Shown: positions 33,532 through 43,492 of the stretch, piece after piece | Position numbering within the stretch: position 1 is the stretch's first letter | Layout of the letters: each line of letters opens with the position of its first letter | NCBI RefSeq assembly: GCF_026157105.1 | Contig: NZ_JANPVQ010000001.1 | Coordinates: forward strand, 861,501 to 925,500 | DNA length: 64,000 nt | Direction of reading: 5' to 3' | DNA from: Sphingomicrobium marinum | GTDB lineage: Bacteria > Pseudomonadota > Alphaproteobacteria > Sphingomonadales > Sphingomonadaceae | Program-made: the position numbers and the translations under genes | The notes under the pieces: model-generated | What the model saw: only the letters and a program-made list of their open reading frames with translations | The model's database searches: none | What the model was told of the DNA's origin: nothing

Positions 33532-36455
33532 GCGGGAGTTTTCTCGCCCTGCTTCGCGGTAGCCGTTGCAGGCTTTTTCCCGAGCATCGGCTTGAGATAA
33601 CTTCCGGTATAGCTGTTCTTGTTGGCAGCGACCTGTTCGGGAGTCCCCTGGGCGACGACAGTGCCGCCATTGGCGCCGCCGCCCGGCCCGAGATCGAGAA
33701 TATGGTCGGCCGTCTTGATGACGTCGAGATTATGCTCGATGACAACCACGGTGTTGCCTTGCTCGACCAGCGTGTGGAGCACTTCGAGCAACTTGCGCAC
33801 GTCCTCGAAGTGCAAACCCGTGGTTGGCTCGTCGAGGATATATAGCGTTCTGCCTGTGGCGCGTTTGGATAGCTCTTTGGCCAGTTTGATGCGCTGGGCT
33901 TCACCGCCCGACAGCGTGGTCGCCTGCTGGCCAACCTTGATGTAGCCGAGGCCGACGCGCTGGAGCATTTCCATCTTGTCGCGGATCGAGGGCACCGCCT
34001 TGAAGAAGCTGGCGGCGTCGTCGACTGTCATGTCGAGGACGTCGGCAATCGACTTGCCCTTGAACTTCACCTCTAACGTCTCGCGATTGTAGCGTTGCCC
34101 GTGGCAGACGTCGCACGTGACGTAGACGTCCGGCAGGAAGTGCATTTCAATCTTGAGGAGGCCATCGCCCTTGCACGCTTCGCAGCGGCCGCCCTTCACG
34201 TTGAAGCTGAAACGTCCCGGCTTGTAGCCACGCGCCTGGCTTTCGGGCAGTCCGGCGAACCAGTCGCGGATTTGCGTGAAGGCGCCCGTATAGGTGGCGG
34301 GGTTCGAACGCGGCGTGCGACCGATTGGGGACTGATCGATATCGATGACCTTGTCGAGATGCTCGAGCCCGTCGATGCGGTCATATTTGCCCGACAGGAT
34401 GCGCGCACCATTAAGCGCGCGGGCGGCCGCGGCGTAGAGCGTATCGATCGTGAAGCTCGACTTGCCCGATCCCGACACGCCGGTCACACAAGTGAAGGTG
34501 CCGAGCGGTATCGAGGCGCTCACGTCCTGCAGGTTATTGGCCTTTGCGCCCTTGAGCGTCAGCTTCTTGCCTGAGCCCTTGCGGCGCTTTTCGGGAACCG
34601 CGATCTGGCGGCGGCCGGCAAGATAGTCGGCAGTCAGGCTGTCCTCGCATTGCAGGATCTCGTCTAGCGTGCCGGCGCAGACGACTTCACCGCCCTTGAC
34701 GCCTGCACCCGGCCCCATGTCGATGACATGATCGGCGGTGCGGATGGCGTCTTCGTCATGTTCGACGACAAGCACCGTGTTGCCGAGCTCGCGCAGTCGC
34801 TTGAGCGTCTCGAGCAACCGGTCATTGTCTTTCTGGTGAAGGCCGATCGAAGGCTCGTCGAGGACGTAGAGTACGCCGGACAAGCCGCTGCCGATCTGGC
34901 TGGCAAGCCGGATGCGCTGGCTTTCGCCGCCGGACAGCGTGCCCGATCGGCGGTCGAGGTTGAGATAGTCGAGGCCGACATTGTGGAGAAAGCCGAGGCG
35001 CTCGTTGATTTCCTTCAGGATGGCCTTGGCAATCGCCCTTTGCTGGTCGGTCAGCTTGTCCTCGACCGTCGAGAACCATTCGACCGCATCAGCCACCGAA
35101 CGGCGCGCCGAAAGGCTGATATCCTCGCCGGCAATCTTCACCGCGAGCGCTTCGGGCCGAAGCCGGGCGCCATGGCAGGCGTCGCAGGGGTGCGCAGCCT
35201 GATATTTCGAAAGCTCCTCGCGCATCCACGCGCTTTCGGTGGTGCGCATGCGGCGTTCCAGGTTGCCGATCACGCCTTCGAACGGCTTTTTGACCTCGTA
35301 GCTCTTCTTGCCGTCGATGAAGCGCAGCACCACCGGTTTACCCTTGGTGCCGTAAAGGATGACCTCTTTCGCTTCCTCGGGCAGGTCCGCCCAAGGCGTT
35401 TCCAACGAAAATCCATAAGCACGCGCCAGGCTGCCGAGCACCTGCATGTAATAGGGTGAGGGCGGCTGGCTTTTGGCCCAGGGCACGACGGCACCCTTCT
35501 TGAGCGACAGGCCGTGATTGGGGACCACGAGATCCTCGTCGAATTCCATCATCTCGCCGAGGCCGTCACACGAGGGGCACGCCCCTTGCGGCGCGTTGAA
35601 CGAGAACAGGCGCGGCTCGATTTCGCTGATGGTAAAGCCGGAGACGGGACAGGCGAAGCGTTCGGAAAACACAAGCCGTCCGGGCGTCGCGTGATCGAGC
35701 TTCATTCCGCCTTTGGCTTCGACCTGCTCCTCGCTCGGATCGGCAGGGTCGAGAAAGGCAAGCCCGTCTGCAAGCTTCAGCGCGGTTTCTAAACTATCGG
35801 CGAGGCGGGCCTCGATGCCCTCCTTGATGACGATACGATCAACGACGATCTCGATGTCGTGCTTGTACTTCTTGTCGAGCGCAGGCGCCTCATCGATCGG
35901 ATATACTTCACCATCGATACGGATGCGGGTGAACCCCTGCTTCTGCCACTCCGCAATCTCTTTCTTGTACTCGCCCTTGCGCCCGCGCACGACGGGCGCG
36001 AGCAGTAGATGACGGGACTTTGGTGGCAGTTGCATGGCACGATCGACCATCTGGCTCACCTGCTGCGCCTGGATCGGCTCGCCCGTCGCAGGGGAGTAGG
36101 GCACGCCGACGCGCGCCCACAGAAGGCGCATATAGTCGTAGATCTCGGTCACGGTCGCGACGGTCGAGCGCGGATTCTTGCTCGTCGTCTTCTGTTCGAT
36201 CGAGATGGCGGGAGACAGGCCGTCGATATGTTCGACATCGGGCTTCTGCATCATCTCGAGGAACTGGCGCGCATAAGCGCTCAGCGATTCCACGTAGCGA
36301 CGCTGCCCCTCGGCATAGATCGTATCGAAAGCAAGGCTCGACTTGCCCGAGCCCGACAGGCCGGTGATGACCGTCAGGCTTTCGCGCGGAATATCGATGT
36401 CCACGCCCTTGAGATTATGTTCGCGCGCCCCGCGCACCGAGATATTGGTCAGCAT
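33528..36455 (-). CDS. uvrA: Excinuclease ABC subunit A
   Basis: 975 residues from ATG 36455, chosen because [15 protein letters not shown] is the family N-terminus; an in-frame extension to 36524 would cover the LexA box. Two ABC ATPase modules with Walker [10 protein letters not shown] and GVSGSGKSS, signature LSGGE twice, and CxxC zinc modules (CPSCDG, CEACKG, CDVCHG). UvrA with UvrB finds bulky DNA lesions for nucleotide-excision repair. Confidence 0.98.
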   Translation of the reverse strand: MLTNISVRGAREHNLKGVDIDIPRESLTVITGLSGSGKSSLAFDTIYAEGQRRYVESLSAYARQFLEMMQKPDVEHIDGLSPAISIEQKTTSKNPRSTVATVTEIYDYMRLLWARVGVPYSPATGEPIQAQQVSQMVDRAMQLPPKSRHLLLAPVVRGRKGEYKKEIAEWQKQGFTRIRIDGEVYPIDEAPALDKKYKHDIEIVVDRIVIKEGIEARLADSLETALKLADGLAFLDPADPSEEQVEAKGGMKLDHATPGRLVFSERFACPVSGFTISEIEPRLFSFNAPQGACPSCDGLGEMMEFDEDLVVPNHGLSLKKGAVVPWAKSQPPSPYYMQVLGSLARAYGFSLETPWADLPEEAKEVILYGTKGKPVVLRFIDGKKSYEVKKPFEGVIGNLERRMRTTESAWMREELSKYQAAHPCDACHGARLRPEALAVKIAGEDISLSARRSVADAVEWFSTVEDKLTDQQRAIAKAILKEINERLGFLHNVGLDYLNLDRRSGTLSGGESQRIRLASQIGSGLSGVLYVLDEPSIGLHQKDNDRLLETLKRLRELGNTVLVVEHDEDAIRTADHVIDMGPGAGVKGGEVVCAGTLDEILQCEDSLTADYLAGRRQIAVPEKRRKGSGKKLTLKGAKANNLQDVSASIPLGTFTCVTGVSGSGKSSFTIDTLYAAAARALNGARILSGKYDRIDGLEHLDKVIDIDQSPIGRTPRSNPATYTGAFTQIRDWFAGLPESQARGYKPGRFSFNVKGGRCEACKGDGLLKIEMHFLPDVYVTCDVCHGQRYNRETLEVKFKGKSIADVLDMTVDDAASFFKAVPSIRDKMEMLQRVGLGYIKVGQQATTLSGGEAQRIKLAKELSKRATGRTLYILDEPTTGLHFEDVRKLLEVLHTLVEQGNTVVVIEHNLDVIKTADHILDLGPGGGANGGTVVAQGTPEQVAANKNSYTGSYLKPMLGKKPATATAKQGEKTPA

Positions 36456-36467
36456 TGCCGCCCTTTT

Positions 36468-36482
36468 GTTCCACAAATGTTC
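36468..36482 (-). promoter_or_regulatory. LexA (SOS) box upstream of uvrA
   Basis: GTTC-CACAAAT-GTTC on the plus strand (GAAC-N7-GAAC in the uvrA direction), 12 bases before the uvrA ATG; exact match to the alphaproteobacterial LexA consensus. Confidence 0.85.
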
Positions 36483-36591
36483 TTGGCGCGCAAGGTCGGC
36501 GCGTGTCGGATGAACGTGTCGCATAGGTGGTGGTTCAGCGCCGTATGATCAAGGCAGCCCAAGGTCGGGCGTGGTGAAAAGCCTGTTTAGC

Positions 36592-36620
36592 TTGAAACCG
36601 GAGCCAAATATGCCGATATT
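36592..36620 (+). promoter_or_regulatory. Candidate sigma-70-like promoter for the BI-1 gene
   Basis: TTGAAA (36592-36597), 17-base spacer, GATATT (36615-36620), 50 bases before the BI-1 ATG. Confidence 0.4.
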
Positions 36621-36669
36621 GCTGCACAACACAGGGCATAACCGGTCGATTACGGCCGAAGGAGAGAAC

Positions 36670-37428
36670 ATGGCTAATCAGTTTGACGAGCGTACGACGA
36701 CGCAGGGCTTCGACCCCGCGACGAGCGCCAGTGTTCCGCGCGCCAAGCGCGACGAGGGCCTGCGCAAGTATATGCTCGGCGTCTACAACTATATGGCCTC
36801 GGGCATCTTGCTGACGGGCATCGTGTCGCTGCTGGCCGCGCAGGCGGGCTTTGTCGGCCTGCTCTACGATCCGGCAACCGGCGCGCCGACGATGCTCGCT
36901 TGGGCGATGATGTTCGGTCCGTTCGCGCTGGTGATGTGGCTGCAGTTCCGCATCTTCAAGATGTCGGTGCAGACCGCGCGGGCGACCTACTGGATTTACG
37001 CCGCCTTGGTCGGCGCATCGATCAGTACGATCTTCATGACGTTCACACCGGTCTCGATCGCGCAGACCTTCTTCACGACGGCAATCGCCTTCGGGGGTCT
37101 CAGCTTCTGGGGCTACACCACCAAGAAGGACCTGTCGGGTTGGGGCACCTTCCTGATCATGGGCATCTGGGGCCTGTTTGCCGCGATGCTGCTCAACGTC
37201 CTCGTCTTCAAGTCGGCCACGGCCGACCTGGCGATGAGCGCGATCGGCCTGCTGATCTTCGCGGCCTTTACGGCCTACAAGACGCAGGAAGTGAAGAGCA
37301 TCTACTTCCAGGTGCGCGGCAATGCCGAGATGATGGCCAAGACCACCATCTACGGGGCGCTGCACCTCTACATGGCGTTCATCAACATGTTCCTGTTCCT
37401 GCTGCGCTTCATGGGCAGCCGCGAATAG
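36670..37428 (+). CDS. Bax inhibitor-1/YccA family membrane protein
   Basis: 252 residues from ATG 36670 (GAAGGAGAGA just before). Seven hydrophobic helices from about residue 35, with FMTFTPVSIAQTFFTTA and the C-terminal Asp/Glu-containing loop typical of TMBIM/YccA proteins. Relatives act as proton-sensitive calcium leak channels or FtsH modulators. Ends at an intrinsic terminator. Confidence 0.93.
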   Translation: MANQFDERTTTQGFDPATSASVPRAKRDEGLRKYMLGVYNYMASGILLTGIVSLLAAQAGFVGLLYDPATGAPTMLAWAMMFGPFALVMWLQFRIFKMSVQTARATYWIYAALVGASISTIFMTFTPVSIAQTFFTTAIAFGGLSFWGYTTKKDLSGWGTFLIMGIWGLFAAMLLNVLVFKSATADLAMSAIGLLIFAAFTAYKTQEVKSIYFQVRGNAEMMAKTTIYGALHLYMAFINMFLFLLRFMGSRE

Positions 37429-37452
37429 GCGATACGCCAATATGAACAGACG

Positions 37453-37486
37453 AATGGCCCGGCGTTCAGCGTCGGGCCATTTGTTT
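37453..37486 (+). terminator. Intrinsic terminator of the BI-1 gene
   Basis: Stem ATGGCCCG/CGGGCCAT with a short inner GCG-TTCA-CGT-like extension, followed by TTGTTTT. Confidence 0.8.
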
Positions 37487-37520
37487 TGGCGCAAAGCGCA
37501 GGTCTGAAAGGACGAAGCCG

Positions 37521-37673
37521 ATGATTAGCCTGACTGCCCTGAGCCTGCTTGCCATTCCCCAACAGCCGACGCTGCAGACACGCGAAAGCGCGCCCAAGGT
37601 AGCGCAATCGCGCGGCACGGCGTCAAGGGGCGCCGACAAGGCAACGCCCGCTCACACCCTTCCGTTGTTCTAG
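37521..37673 (+). CDS. Possible small protein of 50 residues
   Basis: ATG 37521 to TAG 37671-37673, with AAAGGA 9 bases upstream. The predicted peptide begins with a short hydrophobic stretch (MISLTALSLLAIP) and continues polar and basic. No homology recognised. The ribosome site and place after a terminator support a gene; short length leaves doubt. Confidence 0.4.
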   Translation: MISLTALSLLAIPQQPTLQTRESAPKVAQSRGTASRGADKATPAHTLPLF

Positions 37674-37678
37674 GCTGG

Positions 37679-38299
37679 TTACTTGGCCTGCGCTTGGGCG
37701 ATGAGATCGACATCGATCGCCTTGGCCTCTTTCCAGGCATCGCGCGCGGTCAGCCGTTCGGCATAGGCCTTGAAGCTACCGCGTTCGGGCATCGTCCCAA
37801 ATTGCATGCCCCAGCTGATGTGGCTGCCCAGATATACGTCGGCCATCGTGAACCGGTCGCCGACGACATAGTCATTCGCAGCGAAATGCTGCTCCAGCAC
37901 ATCCATCACGAGATCGTAGTCGCCGTACCCGAGCGTACCCCGCTTGTCGGGCTCGGTCACTTCGAACCCCATCGACTTGTTGGTCACCGCGGCCTCCACA
38001 GGGCCGGCGGCATAGAACAACCAGCGAAAATAGGCGGCCTTTTCGCCGTCGGTCGGTAACAGGTCCGGCTTGAACATCTCCGCCAGGTAATGGCAGATCG
38101 CGGCGCACTCGGTGACGATCGTGCCACCGTGGTCGATCGCCGGGACCTTGCCCATCGGATTGATCGAGATGTAGGGTTCCGACTTCATTTCCTCGCCGTA
38201 CTGCACGATCTTCTGATCGTAATCGACGCCTGCTTCATGCAACGCCCAGCGCGCGATCTGCCCGCGGCTCATCGGGTTGGTGTAGAAGGTGAGGGCCAT
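37679..38299 (-). CDS. Glutathione S-transferase family protein
   Basis: 206 residues. Thioredoxin-fold N-terminus (TFYTNPMSRGQIARWALHE) with the glutathione-binding cis-Pro region GKVPAIDHGG and ECAAICHYLA, then a helical C-terminal domain. Probably a detoxification or dehalogenase-type GST. Its ATG overlaps the stop of the M28 gene by one base, so both are translated from one mRNA. Confidence 0.93.
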   Translation of the reverse strand: MALTFYTNPMSRGQIARWALHEAGVDYDQKIVQYGEEMKSEPYISINPMGKVPAIDHGGTIVTECAAICHYLAEMFKPDLLPTDGEKAAYFRWLFYAAGPVEAAVTNKSMGFEVTEPDKRGTLGYGDYDLVMDVLEQHFAANDYVVGDRFTMADVYLGSHISWGMQFGTMPERGSFKAYAERLTARDAWKEAKAIDVDLIAQAQAK

Positions 38300-39966
38300 C
38301 AGTCGTCGCTTTCTTCCTGTCGGGCAAAATCGCTTTTGGCGCGAATGGCACCGAATTCGCTGCCCTCTGCCCATTGCGGCCACTCGCCGCCATTGGCGAG
38401 CCGTGTGCCGACCTGGTGCAGCAACTTGGCGTTGGCGACGATGCCATCGAGGTTCCATTCGGGCGACCATTCGTCGTCCGGCTGGTGGTAGCGATTGGCG
38501 ATATAGTCGGCGGCAAGCTCGGCGGCGCGATCGGCCCCGCCTTCGGTGAGTTGCTGGCCCGAGCGGAAGCTGACTGCAGGTACGCCGGCCTGCGCGAAGG
38601 GGAAGTGATCCGACCGGAAGAAGCTACCCGCTTCGGGGCGCGGATCGGGGGCAAAGGTCAGACCGAAATCCTCGGCCTCTTCGATCAGGATATCGAGCAG
38701 TTCGAGCCGCGCCGATCCGCTGATCGAAAAGTCGCTCGCCGGTCCGAACACGCCAAGGCTGTCGGTATTGAGCACGCCCGCCGTCTTTTCCAGCGCATAG
38801 AGCGGATTGTTGACGTAATATTTGGTACCGAGCAGGCCGCGCTCTTCGGCGCCGACGAACAGGAACACGATAGAGCGTTCCTGCGCCCCCATCTCGGCAA
38901 AGGCCCGCGCCTGTTCGATGACGTGCGCGACGCCAGTCGCATTGTCGAGCGCCCCGTTGAAGATGGTGTCGCCATTCTCGTCCGGATCGCCGACGCCTAT
39001 ATGATCGTGGTGCGCGGTGTAGACGACATATTCATCCGCGCGCGTTGTCCCGGGCAGGATACCGAGCACATTCTGGGCTTCGACCTGCTCGAGCTCGGCG
39101 AGAATCGCGACGTCCATCGTGGCTTTAAGCGTCATTGGCTGGAAGGCTTTGGTGCGCGCCATCGCCTTGGCGTCTTCGAAGTCGATCCCGCTATCGGCGA
39201 AGAGCTGGACCGCAAGGTCGCGGTGCATCCAGCCTTGCAAACCGCTATGCGCTTCGCCCGGATTGGCCCGAACGATGTCGAAGGTCTGGTTATTGGAGTT
39301 GCGTACGGTCGCCCACCCGTAGGAGGCGGGTTCGGTTTCGTGGATGACGAGAACACCTGCCGCACCGCGGCGCGCGGCTTCCTCGTATTTGTAGGTCCAG
39401 CGGCCGTAATAGGTCATTTCCCTGCCGCCGAAGTCGCCTTCGCCGCCTTCGAAATCGGGGTCGTTGACAAGGACAACGATGATCTTGCCGGCGACATCCA
39501 TGTCCTTGAAATCGTCCCAATCGCGCTCGGGCGCGGTCACGCCGTAGCCGGCGAACACGATCTCGGCATCGTCGAGATTGACCTGCGCTGCACCGTTCTG
39601 CGGGGCACGGATGGCGATATTCTCGCCCTGCGTCAGCTGCATCACGTCGCCGTCCGCCATCGTCACCGAGGCGGCGGGATCGTCGACCAGCGTCGATTTT
39701 TGCAGCGGCACGGCCTGCGTCCAGCTGCGCAAGCCCGTTTCATTGACCTCGCCGCCCGGCTGGACGCCCGCCGCAGCCAGCGCGCCCGAGATGTAGCCGA
39801 CCGTCATCGCTTCCCCGCGCGTATCGGGCGCGCGCCCTTCATAGACGTCGGCCGAAGTGGTGCGCACATGCATGTCGATCATGTCCGCATCGAATTCGGG
39901 ATCGTGGGCGAAAGCAGGGGTGGCCGACAGGGCGATCAGGCTGGCGGCAGCAAACAGGCGGTTCAT
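38299..39966 (-). CDS. M28 family metallopeptidase with PA domain
   Basis: 555 residues from ATG 39966. Signal peptide (ending AFA near 20), a protease-associated insert (about 140-250), and an M28 zinc aminopeptidase domain with ligands in YTAHHDHIG, LDNATG, VGAEERGLLG, NTDSLG and SDHFPFAQAG. Exported aminopeptidase of broad type. A CCGGAGA site is close to the start. Confidence 0.92.
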   Translation of the reverse strand: MNRLFAAASLIALSATPAFAHDPEFDADMIDMHVRTTSADVYEGRAPDTRGEAMTVGYISGALAAAGVQPGGEVNETGLRSWTQAVPLQKSTLVDDPAASVTMADGDVMQLTQGENIAIRAPQNGAAQVNLDDAEIVFAGYGVTAPERDWDDFKDMDVAGKIIVVLVNDPDFEGGEGDFGGREMTYYGRWTYKYEEAARRGAAGVLVIHETEPASYGWATVRNSNNQTFDIVRANPGEAHSGLQGWMHRDLAVQLFADSGIDFEDAKAMARTKAFQPMTLKATMDVAILAELEQVEAQNVLGILPGTTRADEYVVYTAHHDHIGVGDPDENGDTIFNGALDNATGVAHVIEQARAFAEMGAQERSIVFLFVGAEERGLLGTKYYVNNPLYALEKTAGVLNTDSLGVFGPASDFSISGSARLELLDILIEEAEDFGLTFAPDPRPEAGSFFRSDHFPFAQAGVPAVSFRSGQQLTEGGADRAAELAADYIANRYHQPDDEWSPEWNLDGIVANAKLLHQVGTRLANGGEWPQWAEGSEFGAIRAKSDFARQEESDD

Positions 39967-39978
39967 GAGCGGTCTCCG

Positions 39979-40014
39979 GAAAAACAAAATTGGCGCGACC
40001 ATAATGGCCGCGCC
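39979..40014 (-). terminator. Intrinsic terminator of clpA
   Basis: Reading the minus strand: 9-bp stem GGCGCGGCC/GGTCGCGCC (one G-T pair), loop ATTAT, then AATTTTGTTTT. It lies between the clpA stop and the M28 start. Confidence 0.8.
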
Positions 40015-40044
40015 GACTTTGTGAAACCGCGAAAGGAGAGGGGC

Positions 40045-42456
40045 TTAGCCCTTGTCCTTGCTGTCCGCTTTCTTCTTGGCTGGCGCCTTCTTCTTGGCGG
40101 CGGGCTTCTTGGCGGGCTTGCCCTCTGCCTTCTTGGCTTCGGGTGCCTGCTTTGGAGCAGCCTTTTTCCTTCTGCCGTTCTTCGGCGCGGCCGGAATGAT
40201 TTCGAAGTCGGGCTTGCCATCCTTCACATGCACCATGACCTCGCCGCCGTCGGCCAGCTTGCCGAACAATAGCTCTTCGGCCAGCGGCTGCTTGATTTTC
40301 TCCTGGATGAGGCGCGCCATCGGGCGGGCACCGTAGAGCTTGTCATAGCCCTTCTCGACCAGCCAGTCCTTGGCCTCCTCGTCGAGCTCGATATGCACGT
40401 CGCGATCGGCGAGCTGCAGTTCGAGTTCGAGGAAGAACTTCTCGACCACGCGGCGCACGACCGCGGGCGGCAGGTAGCCGAAGGGCACCACCGCATCGAG
40501 GCGGTTGCGGAATTCGGGCGTGAACATCTTCTTCACCGCATCATCCTGCGCATCTTCGCGCGTGATATTGCCGAACCCGATGCTCTCACGTGCCATGTCG
40601 GCAGCGCCGGCATTGGTCGTCATGATCAGCACCACGTTGCGGAAATCGACCGTCTTGCCGTGATGGTCTGTCAGCTTTCCGTTATCCATCACCTGCAGCA
40701 GGATATTGAACAGGTCGGGGTGCGCCTTCTCGATTTCGTCGAGCAGGATCACGCTATGCGGTTGCTGGTCGACCGCGTCGGTCAGCAGGCCGCCCTGGTC
40801 GTAACCGACATAACCCGGAGGCGCACCGATAAGGCGCGACACGCTGTGGCGCTCCATATATTCGCTCATGTCGAAACGCTGGAGCGGAATGCCAAGGATC
40901 GAAGCGAGCTGGCGTGCCACTTCGGTCTTGCCGACACCCGTGGGCCCCGAGAAGAGGTAGTTGCCGATCGGCTTGTTGGGCTCGCGCAAGCCCGCACGCG
41001 ACAGCTTGATCGCTGCCGAAAGCTTCTCGATTGCCAGGTCCTGGCCGAACACGACGCGCTTGAGGTCCTGCTCGAGCGTTTCAAGCACGCGCTTGTCGTC
41101 GCTCGATACCGATTTGGGCGGAATGCGGGCCATCGTCGCGACCACGGCCTCGATTTCCGCGACATCCATCTGCTTGCGCCGCTTGGAGGGGGGCTTGAGC
41201 ATCTGCATCGCCCCGACTTCGTCGATCACGTCGATTGCCTTGTCGGGCAGCTTGCGGTCATGGATGTAGCGATCCGACAGCTCCACCGCGGCCTTGATGG
41301 CATCGGGGAGGTATTTCACGTCGTGATGCTCTTCGAAATATGAGCGCAGGCCCATCAGGATCTGCACCGTTTCCTCGACCGTCGGCTCGTTGACGTCAAT
41401 CTTCTGGAAACGGCGTAGCAGCGCGCGATCCTTTTCGAAATGGTTGCGGAATTCCTTGTAGGTGGTCGAGCCGATGCAGCGGATCGAGCCCGAGGAAAGC
41501 GCGGGCTTCAGCAGGTTCGACGCATCCATCGCGCCGCCGCTGGTCGCACCGGCGCCGATGACGGTGTGGATTTCATCAATGAAGAGAACCGCGTGGGGGA
41601 GCTTTTCCAACTCGTTCACAACTTGCTTCAGCCGTTCCTCGAAATCGCCGCGATAGCGCGTGCCCGCCAGCAACGCGCCCATGTCGAGCGCATAGATCAC
41701 CGCTTCCTTGAGCACTTCGGGTACGTCGCCTTCGATGATCTTGCGCGCCAGGCCTTCGGCGATGGCGGTCTTACCGACACCCGGATCGCCCACGTAAAGC
41801 GGGTTGTTCTTGGAACGGCGGCACAGGATCTGGACCGTACGGTCGACTTCGGGACCGCGGCCGATCAGCGGATCGATCTTGCCGTCCTCGGCCTTCTTGT
41901 TGAGGTTGACCGTGAACTGATCGAGCGCGCTCTCTTTCTTGTCGCCCTTGGCGGTCGTCTCGGTCTTTTCATCGGGTTCGCCCGCGCCCTCGGGCGGGCT
42001 GGACGCAATGCTGTCGCTGCCTTTTCCGACACCATGCGAGATGAAGGTCACCGCATCGAGGCGGCTCATGTCCTGCTGCTGCAGGAAATAGACGGCATAG
42101 CTTTCGCGCTCGCTGAACAATGCAACCAGCAGGTTCGCGCCGGTCACTTCTTCGCGGCCCGAGCTTTGCACGTGCAGGATGGCGCGTTGCACCACCCGCT
42201 GGAAGCCGCTCGTCGGATTGGGGTCGGTGGCGCTGTCGCTCACCAACGCCCCGAGTTCGCCGTCGAGATATTGCTTGACGGTACCGCGCAATTCGGTGCG
42301 GTCCACGCCGCAGGCATCCATGACCTGCGCGGCGTGCTCATCGTCGATCAGCGCGATGAGAAGATGTTCGAGCGTCGCATATTCGTGGCGACGCTTGCTC
42401 GCCTCGCCCAGCGCATTGTGCAGCGTCTGTTCGAGTTCGCGGGCAAAACTAGGCAT
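40045..42456 (-). CDS. clpA: ATP-dependent Clp protease ATP-binding subunit ClpA
   Basis: 803 residues. N-terminal double-repeat domain (about 1-145), AAA1 with GDPGVGKT and AAA2 with GPTGVGKTE, and a ClpP-docking loop containing ESIGF. It unfolds proteins for ClpP, with adaptors such as ClpS; clpS is not immediately upstream. The last 45 or so residues form a lysine/alanine/proline-rich tail (AKKPAAKKKAPAKKKADSK) not found in the E. coli protein. Confidence 0.96.
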   Translation of the reverse strand: MPSFARELEQTLHNALGEASKRRHEYATLEHLLIALIDDEHAAQVMDACGVDRTELRGTVKQYLDGELGALVSDSATDPNPTSGFQRVVQRAILHVQSSGREEVTGANLLVALFSERESYAVYFLQQQDMSRLDAVTFISHGVGKGSDSIASSPPEGAGEPDEKTETTAKGDKKESALDQFTVNLNKKAEDGKIDPLIGRGPEVDRTVQILCRRSKNNPLYVGDPGVGKTAIAEGLARKIIEGDVPEVLKEAVIYALDMGALLAGTRYRGDFEERLKQVVNELEKLPHAVLFIDEIHTVIGAGATSGGAMDASNLLKPALSSGSIRCIGSTTYKEFRNHFEKDRALLRRFQKIDVNEPTVEETVQILMGLRSYFEEHHDVKYLPDAIKAAVELSDRYIHDRKLPDKAIDVIDEVGAMQMLKPPSKRRKQMDVAEIEAVVATMARIPPKSVSSDDKRVLETLEQDLKRVVFGQDLAIEKLSAAIKLSRAGLREPNKPIGNYLFSGPTGVGKTEVARQLASILGIPLQRFDMSEYMERHSVSRLIGAPPGYVGYDQGGLLTDAVDQQPHSVILLDEIEKAHPDLFNILLQVMDNGKLTDHHGKTVDFRNVVLIMTTNAGAADMARESIGFGNITREDAQDDAVKKMFTPEFRNRLDAVVPFGYLPPAVVRRVVEKFFLELELQLADRDVHIELDEEAKDWLVEKGYDKLYGARPMARLIQEKIKQPLAEELLFGKLADGGEVMVHVKDGKPDFEIIPAAPKNGRRKKAAPKQAPEAKKAEGKPAKKPAAKKKAPAKKKADSKDKG

Positions 42457-42530
42457 GAAATCTGTCTCCTTACACGACCAATGTCGGGATGCGCGGCGTT
42501 TTCATCAAGGGTGCCGATCGCATGTAGCCC

Positions 42531-42725
42531 TCAGCTCTTCTTGAAGAGCGCGTCGGCGGCGGAAAGATGGCTCGACTTGCCGGCCTTGTGCGCCTCGGTC
42601 CGGGTGATCTCGGCCTTCAACAGCGCAATGCGCTTGTCGAGCTCATGGACCGACAGCGGATCGAGGTCTTCCTTGCCGATTTGCACGATCGGGTCGCCGG
42701 GCTTGAAATCGTCTTCTTCATCCAT
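42531..42725 (-). CDS. DUF1192 family protein
   Basis: 64 residues from ATG 42725 (a longer open frame upstream has unrelated sequence). The segment PLSVHELDKRIALLKAEITR is the DUF1192 core, a short coiled coil found widely in alphaproteobacteria. Function unknown. Lies 75 bases upstream of clpA on the same strand. Confidence 0.88.
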   Translation of the reverse strand: MDEEDDFKPGDPIVQIGKEDLDPLSVHELDKRIALLKAEITRTEAHKAGKSSHLSAADALFKKS

Positions 42726-43183
42726 TTGGGCAGCGTCTGAAAGGACCGCGCACCTGTCAACGCGCCGACTCGCAAAACCTGTGGATAAGGGCGCGGCCCC
42801 GCCCACTACAACGGAACCGCGCCCGCCACCCTTCGTGTGTGCGCAGGGTGGCGAGCTCGATCCATATGCGTCCAATTACGGACGCCGACTCAACAAAGTT
42901 GGTAAAGAGGCGCGGCCCTTGTGTGCGCATTCCTGCTTGTTGACGCAGGAGGCGGACCACGCCCCTACCGCCCCTCGGAGCGGGCGGCATCTTGCCATGT
43001 AGACGAAGGCCGATGCCATCGCGACCTTCCCGACTATCTTGTGCCGAAAAGAAACAGCGATGGCGCCGCTTTGCAGGCTCGAAAACACGCCACAGACCGT
43101 CGATGTCAATTTACAAATATATTGATTTGTGTTAATCAAAGTCCCGCGGGACTCACCCCCCGTACGAAGCACAGGAGGATGTC
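42726..43183. other. 458-base intergenic region without a convincing gene
   Basis: Between the divergent DUF1192 and cold-shock-like genes. Several frames are open but none has a ribosome site or protein-like composition. It changes from GC-rich to AT-rich near 43100, where overlapping inverted repeats lie (listed separately). A weak EcfG-like element (GGAAC-N16-CGTG, 42813-42837) is one mismatch off and far from any start. Confidence 0.6.
43113..43139 (+). promoter_or_regulatory. Two overlapping perfect inverted repeats in an AT-rich promoter region
   Basis: ACAAAT-N6-ATTTGT (43113-43130) and TTGATT-N6-AATCAA (43122-43139) overlap, 45-71 bases before the cold-shock-like gene. They may be operators or part of its AT-rich promoter. 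Confidence 0.5.
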
Positions 43184-43426
43184 ATGTACGGCACTATTGT
43201 CGAACTTGATCGTAAGTCTGCGTGTGGGGTGATCCGTCCGGATGACGGTTCGCCTGACATCTATATCTCAGCTGAAGAGTTCATCACGAGCGGTCTGAAG
43301 GCCGCCCATAGTGGGGAACGCGTTTTTTTCGCGGAAGATATGGATACGCAGGGGAACAAGCATGCCGATCACATCGTGCCGGTGGCATTGATGTGTCGCG
43401 GCAATCACCGTTCCACCGTCTACTGA
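43184..43426 (+). CDS. Divergent cold-shock-domain-like small protein
   Basis: 80 residues with AGGAGG before the ATG. The first 70 residues keep the length and outline of a cold-shock domain (YGTIVELDRKSACGVIRPDDGSPDIY, ERVFFAED), but the RNA-binding motifs differ: RNP1 KGFGFI is replaced by KSACGVI and RNP2 VFVH by IYIS, losing most aromatic residues. Nucleic-acid binding of the usual kind may be lost. The assignment is to the fold, by eye. Confidence 0.7.
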   Translation: MYGTIVELDRKSACGVIRPDDGSPDIYISAEEFITSGLKAAHSGERVFFAEDMDTQGNKHADHIVPVALMCRGNHRSTVY

Positions 43427-43435
43427 CGCCGGAAT

Positions 43436-43479
43436 GCCGCCGCCCCTTGCGCCTTTCGGGGTTAGCCCGGGACGGCGGC
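43436..43479 (+). repeat. Strong GC-rich hairpin after the cold-shock-like gene
   Basis: GCCGCCG (43436-43442) pairs with CGGCGGC (43473-43479), extended inward by CCC/GGG around a bulged A. No T-run follows; it may protect the mRNA 3' end or be a Rho-type end. Confidence 0.5.
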
Positions 43480-43492
43480 GTCCCCGTTTATC

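Noticed and set aside
38374-40272. A 630-codon frame antisense to the M28 peptidase
   Set aside because: Shadow of a gene with signal peptide and zinc motifs.
42813-42837. EcfG promoter in the 42.7-43.2 kb gap
   Set aside because: CGTG instead of CGTT and more than 340 bases from the next start in that direction.
41440-43002. A 520-codon frame antisense to clpA that runs into the 42.7-43.0 kb gap
   Set aside because: Mostly the shadow of clpA; the part in the gap has no start signal or homology.
43436-43479. Intrinsic terminator after the cold-shock-like gene
   Set aside because: The stem is strong but no T-run follows; listed as a hairpin only.
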